From Oopsacas minuta (taxonomy: Eukaryota; Porifera; Hexactinellida; Lyssacinosida; Leucopsacidae), in contig JAKMXF010000315.1 of NCBI GenBank assembly GCA_024704765.1, positions 1 through 64,000 on the forward strand: DNA of 64,000 nucleotides, given 5' to 3'. Below are positions 57,851 to 64,000 of this stretch, piece after piece; positions within the stretch are counted from its first letter, which is position 1; each line of letters begins with the position of its first letter. The notes under the pieces are model-generated. The model saw only the letters and a program-made list of their open reading frames with translations, was not told where the DNA came from and searched no databases. The position numbers and the translations under genes are program-made.

Positions 57851-58649
57851 GTATGAATTAACTACTTATGAAGGATCTAACTACCATAATAAACGACAGT
57901 TATACTATATTATTACCCCAAATTCATAAACCTGGTTTGTATTCTAAATAGTCATGGAGGACGAAGTCCCAGGGGCAAGAAAAGGAGTCCAAAACTTGTG
58001 AATAAATATTCATCACCACCTCATATGAGATTTTTTGGAAGAAATTACTCTTAATTTGACTCTGCAACAAATTAGGATAAGTAGTTTCCCAATATCATTT
58101 GGGTTTTCTAAAATTTTAAGGAAATTTGTGCGGTTATTCAGGGAAGTATAGTATATATAATTGAGTGCAGGGTTCTGCAAACTTTCAATTTGATCAGGTC
58201 GTATATTCGTCATAATTCATCAGGCCACATTCAATTCAATTAATGCTGCCAACTGAGTTGATCTTTCCTTTGCGACCATTTCACATTCGCAGAGATGTCT
58301 GGTTTTGTGATAGCTACAAATCAATAATATATATACACATCTATATATACTACTTTTATAGATTCGATTGAAGGATACAGAAACTCAGTATTCGAATATA
58401 GGACCATGGTAGTGCTAGAAAAACTTAGGTGCTTTAGTGTATACAGCCACCAATATGCCAAACGCTTAGTTAAGACACTAAAATACATAGTGTATACACA
58501 ATATACGAATACTGCCGGGACCGAGAAAAAATATTCCTATATGGTGTATATTCTTATATATTCACTACAATGGTAATTCAATTCGTTTTTCTCAAGTTAT
58601 TATGGCGAACAAATTTTGACCGCCCCTTTGTGTGTTAACATAAACGAGG

Positions 58650-58910
58650 TACATACATACATACATACATACATACATACATACATACATACATACATAC
58701 ATACATACATACATACATACATACATACATACATACATACATACATACATAACACATTAACATACATACATACATACATACATACATACATACATACCAA
58801 GATACATACATACATACATACATACATACATACATACATACATACATACATACATACATACATACATACATACATACATACATACATACATACATACATA
58901 GATACATACA
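58650..58910. repeat. (ACAT)n microsatellite
   Basis: About 260 bp of nearly perfect tetranucleotide repeat, interrupted near 58751-58761 (AACACATTAAC) and 58797-58801 (CCAAG). It produces long artefactual HTYI/MYVC open frames on both strands that are not genes. Confidence 0.97.
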
Positions 58911-58913
58911 TGT

Positions 58914-59440
58914 GTTGCAGTCCAACTGCGAATGGGCTGGCCCATTTGCGAATTGACCAACACAACTGCCTATTCGCTAATAGACCAATTTGAATTGGTC
59001 TGAATGCGAATTATTTTTCAGATTTACACATATTCATTAAGATATCTAGATAAGGTTATGCCATATTCAATTTATTGCTTGTCAATATACTAATTTATCC
59101 CTGTCCGTCCCAATATTAATCGCTAGCAAAAATCAAGGTCCTAAGGCAAACCAGGAGAAGCAAATGAAAGTGACAATGCAGTTCACCTGGGTCAACGCAC
59201 ATTAACGAATTACGCAATAGGCAATACAAAATAACACATATAAACTACTGTTATTGCATTCAGCGAAATATTAACTGGTTCCAGAAAGCATATAAGCGAT
59301 TATATGTATGACAATTAGTCTTGACCACACAGAAATAACAAATCCGCACTCGGACCAATTCAAATTGGTCTATTCACGAATAGGCAGTTGTGTTGGTCAA
59401 CTCGCAAATGGGCCAACCCATCCGCAGCTGGACTGCAACA
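58914..59440. mobile_element. MITE inserted within the (ACAT)n tract, ~100-bp inverted ends
   Basis: Left end TGTTGCAGTCCAACTGCG and right end CGCAGCTGGACTGCAACA are inverted. The inverted ends extend about 100 bp (GGCCCATTTGCGAATTGACC, GACCAATTTGAATTGGTC) to about 59010 and from about 59343. The (ACAT)n microsatellite continues on both sides, 260 bp on the left and about 26 bp on the right (59441-59466), as if the element had jumped into the repeat. The target duplication is hidden by the repeat. No coding capacity. Confidence 0.75.
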
Positions 59441-59467
59441 CATACATACATACATACATACATACAT
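59441..59467. repeat. (CATA)n continuation of the microsatellite
   Basis: A short CATACATA run lies directly after the MITE right end and is presumably the other half of the split microsatellite at 58650-58910. Confidence 0.8.
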
Positions 59468-60029
59468 AATTTACGATTCATATCTACAAGATAATATGCC
59501 TTCCAGATGGAATAACCCGGAAGGTCTATACATATATAGATATACTACTAAAACCAGATATGAAACTATAGTAGAAAATCGCGTTTCCACCGCAACTCAG
59601 AACACCAATATTGAATTATGATAACTCATAATCAAGAAATAATCAAAACACACAATAACATTGAGCGTTCACGAACATACAGTTAATATTGAGTTTTCCA
59701 ATAAACATACATATATGTTTCTATGTCGAGATTGAGTAAATAATAGGAAGACCCCCAGGGTTGATTATAGCATACAGGGTTTTTTGGCCGGTTAGGACAA
59801 TTCGAATCTTGGACAAAAATCCATATTCATGTCGGATTTATGACGTAATTGCTATCTTGTTCTGATTTACGAAAATTACATTATTAGATACTGGTAAGGC
59901 AATATATTTGTAGAAATATGCAAATATATTCACAGATTCCTCTCAATATGCAAAATCTCCTAACCTCATGATTTAGAAAATGCCCAGCTCATCATGGTAT
60001 TATTAGGTCAACATTACAAGCACAAAAAT

Positions 60030-60245
60030 ATCAAAAATTTGAGAATTTCTTAATCTTCCATGCATGAGGTGCACAAATTACTAACAAATTGTCACTTAAC
60101 TAAAGTTGTAATTATCACAAAAGGCCATTAAATGCAATTTGGATGGGCAATGGATAATACAACAATTAAATTTCCGGTATTTATTCACCTTGTGGAATGT
60201 AGTGGTATGAGTGTTCCGTAGCATAGCTACCATATGTACCAAGAA
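60030..60245 (+). repeat. Direct repeat unit 1 (partner at 61170-61385)
   Basis: Blocks AAAATCAAAA, GAGAATTTCTTAAT, ACATTAAATGnAATTTGGATG, CATGGATA and a terminal GTnnTATAGC stretch recur in order at 61170-61385, at moderate similarity. It is an old dispersed or locally duplicated repeat with no gene. Confidence 0.4.
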
Positions 60246-60602
60246 GTATAGCTGATTCATACTTAATCAAAAATGAGGCTTTAAGCTGTGGCGCTAGCAT
60301 AGAATGTACTGTGGAACGAACGTTTATGGGTGCTATTTCAGGATTATAATTTACATATTTGATGTTATGGGTTCGTTCAGGTTGGACACGACCTGAAAAA
60401 CCCAGTTTGTGGAATGTTTTTAGGATAAGTGTAAGTGCGAATATTGGCTAGGTAGTGATATTTTTGTGCGAGAAGGGAAATTGGCTATACTGGCTCGCTT
60501 CACTTACTGAGGTTAATTTACATTAGATATAGGTTGAATAAAACGGTTAAATTTCGAATATTGTTTTTTTCGCTACTAGCGTTTCCCACCTTCGGAGCAG
60601 TA

Positions 60603-60668
60603 CCATGCAGCTACCTGTCTGGAGAGAGCTTTTCGTCCGGATGAGCAAATAATGGACGAGCTGCATGG
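60603..60668 (+). other. Extended 66-nt hairpin in a GC-rich island
   Basis: The outer stem CCATGCAGCT (60603-60612) pairs perfectly with AGCTGCATGG (60659-60668). An inner stem CGTCC (60634-60638) pairs with GGACG (60654-60658), directly stacked on the outer 3' arm with a 21 nt bulge on the 5' side. The loop reads GGATGAGCAAATAAT. Parts (GGATGAG, GGACGAG) loosely resemble a hammerhead core but the consensus CUGAUGAG and GAAA are not met. The function is unknown. Confidence 0.45.
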
Positions 60669-61169
60669 GCTAAGGATTTGTTAATAGGATACCCGGGGGA
60701 AACAGGGAATCTAAACTGCCAACCCTAAAGCGCTGCGTAAATGGGTGACATATATGATTCTTTGTTCAAGGCTAACGTTGAATCTTTGACAAGACTGGAA
60801 CTTCCCAAGCCAGGCCCAAAAATGTCCTTGTATTCCAAAAATCTGCATTGATGGTCTTACAATTTTTCAATCAATTTTGCACATACACAGGTATATTCCC
60901 GTTACAAAATTTAGCGGACACTCAAAAATACTATTGAGAATAACATCATACAAGATCTAATAATCCACGGTAATGTATTCACATGAGATATTGCAATTTA
61001 GAAATGAGAGTCGTATTCTAAGCATCCAGATTATCTAACGAACAACCTTTCAACTAAATAAGGTATCGAATTGCCTGAAAGATATCATCAATTTTCGCTT
61101 TAAATCACCTTTTGTCAATTGCAACCATAGGAACTGACAGGAACAAGTGGCACAATGTGGAAACTGTAC

Positions 61170-61385
61170 AAAAAATCAAAATTCTCTAATTTCGAGAAAT
61201 TTAGAATTTCTTAATACACGAGGTAGGAAGTACCGAGATTACAAACCAAAAGCCACGTGGAGGTGCAGCGTTACAACTAAGCACATTAAATGGAATTTGG
61301 ATGAACCATGGATAGTAAACAAACTTAATTCCCTGTTTTATACCCGATACGCGTGGTGCCGGGCATACTCCGTCGTATAGCGACA
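61170..61385 (+). repeat. Direct repeat unit 2 (partner at 60030-60245)
   Basis: This is a copy of the unit at 60030-60245. Short open frames here on both strands are not supported as genes. Confidence 0.4.
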
Positions 61386-61737
61386 ACAAGCACTGAGAAA
61401 TGTTGCTGTTTAATAGCTAAGCCTGATTTCGGAATCTGTCCTATGATTATTCTGAGTTCGGAATGTTTCATACGGTAAATTAGATCCCATTGAAATGTCT
61501 ATATTGTGAGTTGTTTATCATTACCAACATCAGTATTATGAAAAATTAATTTGTTGCTTTTTAACAACAATTTGTCTTCATTTAGAAATGAGTTTTTTGT
61601 TTGTTATGTTTCAGCAATTTCAATGCTAACAGCAATAAAATTTCTACTTGTACACAAACACATATATAAATTACGTTGTATGGTTGCTTGTTAATATTTT
61701 GAACCATATTTGCCACAATTTTCTTGTTATTTTAGGG

Positions 61738-61977
61738 AATATTCTATTGTCGAAGGGAAATATTGAACTCAAAGAACTACGAGGTCAAGGATACCGTTAT
61801 AATAAAGTTCGAGAATCTCCAAATTTAATCTTTCTCAAGTGTACATTACTTCGGACAAATAGCTGTGAGTCCTTTGGCAAAATAGGCAAAATGACAGATC
61901 TGCTTGAAGTGACAAATCTGCATAATCCTTTGTCAAATCTCATAATAAAGAGAAAATTATCCTTTGTAAACAAATAA
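61738..61977 (+). pseudogene. FLYWCH-like zinc-finger fragment (transposon-derived)
   Basis: After an AG at 61733-61734 the frame reads LSKGNIELKELRGQGYRYNK, IFLKCTLLRTNSCESFGKI, then TDLLEVTNLHNPLS. This fits the FLYWCH pattern (GxxYxxxxxxxxxxxYxRCxxxxxxxCxAxxxI...HNH) with the two cysteines kept and the terminal HNH reduced to HNP. FLYWCH domains commonly sit at the N-terminus of Mutator-like transposase proteins in invertebrates. No transposase domain follows and stops appear after FVNK. Confidence 0.4.
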
Positions 61978-62124
61978 AGCGAAAGACAGAAATTACAATT
62001 GCGAACTTAGAGAAATATTAAATGAATGCTGCCGAGAATATATTGGCATATATTCTGTGACTTGTAAGAAATTGGAAGCAAGAGGTGTAAGAGAAGGAGG
62101 AAAATTCAGCCGAGATTACCCTCA

Positions 62125-62210
62125 CGCGCAGTGGCGTACCAAGGTGACGTTCCGCCCCGGGTGCCAGTCAAAGAGGGGTGCCAAATTTGACTGAGAGAGA
62201 TACATTATAC
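62125..62210. repeat. GC-rich element end (CAGTGGCGTACCAAGG)
   Basis: CGCAGTGGCGTACCAAGGTGAC followed by CGCCCCGGGTGCCAG resembles the tip of many invertebrate DNA-element families (CAGTGGCGTANCNAGG). The opposite end was not found. Confidence 0.35.
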
Positions 62211-62352
62211 TATATAATTTAGAGATTCAAGATGTTATAATTGCGTTCCTGTACATACCCGATAAACGATAATACGTTTATCAAACAAAATATATTCATC
62301 ATGCCAAAATTATAACATTCAAAACATATGTTGTAAACAAAGATCCCACATA

Positions 62353-62886
62353 CAGGGTGGGCCAAAAAACGGCCCTAACAATTAGCTTCGAATGTGCATC
62401 ATATTTAAGAGAGATTAACAAAACGTTATAGTTATAGAGCTAAAATGGCGTACAAGACGAATACAAGCTATTATTATCGTAGGTTGAAAGTTTACGAAGA
62501 TTAGAGCTTATGTTCGAGATGAGCACCATACAAATCTTTTCATTTTTGGATTTTTAGAACAAAATTCCCATTACATTCTTCAGAACTCTTTCTCCCGGGA
62601 TGACTTGCACGGTTTTCGGACCTACTATTTAGGTCTTTAACAGTTTTCTCAGTCTGAAATTTCCTAATCCAACCCTGAATTTCCGATTTCCAGGGCACAT
62701 TTTGACATCGAATATAGCAAATCTTTTCTGTAATTACCTTGAAGTTCGGCGTTCAAAAATTCTCTGAACCCGCTAATACTTCTACTGATTACTGAATAGA
62801 ATAAATAGATTATTATTGCATTATCTGACTAATAGTTTCAAGTTGGCCTGGAATGTGCACGGGGTCCGTTTTTGGCCCACTGGGCA
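62353..62886. mobile_element. Mariner/Tc1-type MITE, about 534 bp
   Basis: Left tip CAGGGTGGGCCAAAAAACGG directly follows TA (62351-62352). The right end CCGTTTTTGGCCCACTGGGC is its inverted copy with changes in the outermost bases, followed by ATA. The tip differs from the CAGGGTGGCTCC tip of the 1293-bp elements. No readable transposase was found. Confidence 0.65.
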
Positions 62887-64000
62887 TATGTATAATATAC
62901 TTAGCGATATATTGCATAAAAATATAGAAAAAAGGAGGTGCCAACTTCAAATTTAGGGCAGATTCCGAACAGTTTGGTCATGGGACAGATTACCGTAATA
63001 TCGTTGTACAGAATCAGGCGACTCCTAATGGACATGTCTAATGTACCAAATGTACTGTCTACTGTGCTTTTAATACTTCATTTTTGGACTTTTCTCGGGA
63101 TACCACGAGACGTTAATCCGACCCTGCATTTTGCCACAATATACTGTGAAATAGTTTGGGGATTCCTTTGCCTATCTTATGATACACATTTTTGATTTAA
63201 GGAGCTTATAGCGTTCTCATCAACCAGTGAATTCCGTAAAACTCTCCTATCCTCCCCAAATATGTATCCTGCTTTGCGCTTCTCTGCGCCAATCTGAGAA
63301 ATACTTTACCTGAAGAACTGACGATAAGATTGTGCCATGGAGAAGTTTGGGAACATAGAAATAGATTGATTACAACAAAGATATAATTTTGGTAAACGAA
63401 ATTTATGTCTCAGGAAATTTAGCCTCTTTGAATTTTCGTATCCTGAACTTTCCTAAATTGTGTAATTTCGTAAAATTTCTCGTTTATTGCAAGTTTCAAT
63501 TAGTACAAATATGTGCCAAATATATGAATATTAGAAGTAAAGTGTATATTAAGATATATTAAAGAGAATAGATGAAAGTATATTTAAGAGTAGAGATGAA
63601 GATATATTCAAAGCCAAAGTTATGTCCTATTCTCTTAAGATAGGTAATGGTATCCCAATTTGCGTAGTTTGAATCAAATGTTCGTATATGTTTATTACGT
63701 CCATTGATCTTTTACTAACTAATTTCCTCTAGCCAGCCACCTACTCCACTAATGTTGTTTCCTGAATGGACTGCTCTCTCTGTAATACAACCCTCGACAA
63801 CATTATTAGTGCGAGCTAGTTCTCCTTGCACCCTTTCATACATATTCCAAATTCTGATAGGGAATTGATTCAGTGCCCTTGCATAATAACATTGAAACAA
63901 TCAACAACGTCTTGTTCCGGAACAAATGCAAGGCTTGGTACATCTTTAAACTCACACAAAATTCAATATCTGACTGGGACTGCACTGTTAATCCTTCAGA
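62887..64000. other. Window end, no gene recognised
   Basis: Open frames of up to 85 codons show no motif. A short periodic block of AGATATATT/AAGTATATT repeats lies at 63545-63615. Nothing else was identified. Confidence 0.35.

Noticed and set aside
58600-58993. Long open frames on both strands (up to 125 codons) over the microsatellite
   Set aside because: They are translations of (ACAT)n giving HTYI or MYVC repeats and have no coding signal beyond the repeat.
60603-60668. Canonical hammerhead ribozyme
   Set aside because: CUGAUGAG and GAAA core sequences are absent; only partial resemblance remains.

Overview
This is an AT-rich stretch of a eukaryotic nuclear genome, most likely an invertebrate animal. 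The evidence is the mix of SMG1 (animal-style nonsense-mediated decay kinase), a THAP-domain element, DD37D mariner/Tc1 (maT-like) elements, hAT, Helitron and FLYWCH-type remnants, and a long (ACAT)n microsatellite. I cannot name the species. No tRNA, rRNA, CRISPR or prokaryotic operon structure was seen.

Four host loci are supported. They are the last exon of PEX5 (1392-2161, +), a complete single-exon UDP-glucose:glycoprotein glucosyltransferase (17297-21958, +), a short F-box/leucine-rich-repeat gene (33029-33769, +), and a 6.7 kb final exon of SMG1 (49438-56133, -). They act in separate processes (peroxisomal import, ER glycoprotein quality control, ubiquitin-ligase targeting, mRNA surveillance) and form no cluster. 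Two of them (PEX5, SMG1) show a splice acceptor followed by a long uninterrupted 3' exon, which suggests 3'-biased intron loss or an intron-poor genome. Three further coding-like stretches (42.6, 45.1-45.7 and 46.0 kb) may be exons or decaying genes of unknown function.

Almost everything else is mobile-element debris. From left to right: a hAT end (1-108); a hAT MITE with perfect 8-bp target duplication (846-1190); Helitron N-terminal and Rep fragments (4.6-7.6 kb); a broken DD37D transposon (9.7-10.75 kb); a hAT/ZBED-like transposase pseudogene interrupted by another repeat (11.1-13.5 kb); a remnant of an uncharacterised repetitive gene family (15.7-16.6 kb); a Helitron-type PIF1 helicase plus OTU remnant (23.3-25.2 kb, -) split by a MULE-like element with an 11-bp direct repeat; a foldback element (25.2-25.9 kb); a repeat-armed MITE (26.3-27.0 kb); an LTR-retrotransposon integrase relic (29.4-30.3 kb); two near-identical, oppositely oriented 1293-bp maT elements (34.8-36.1 and 39.0-40.3 kb) bracketing a THAP/P-like element with about 200-bp inverted ends (36.5-38.7 kb); another foldback (40.6-41.4 kb); a repeated non-autonomous Helitron-like family with an internal ~125-bp minisatellite; a third foldback (57.2-57.85 kb); a MITE inserted inside an (ACAT)n tract (58.65-59.47 kb); a FLYWCH-like remnant (61.7-62.0 kb); and a mariner-type MITE (62.35-62.89 kb).

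No clearly new functional system is visible. The most interesting points are the nested transposon architecture, the pair of maT copies sharing the same disabling lesions, the density of foldback palindromes, and several unexplained hairpins and coding-like segments. All family assignments rest on reading motifs by eye; no database search was run.
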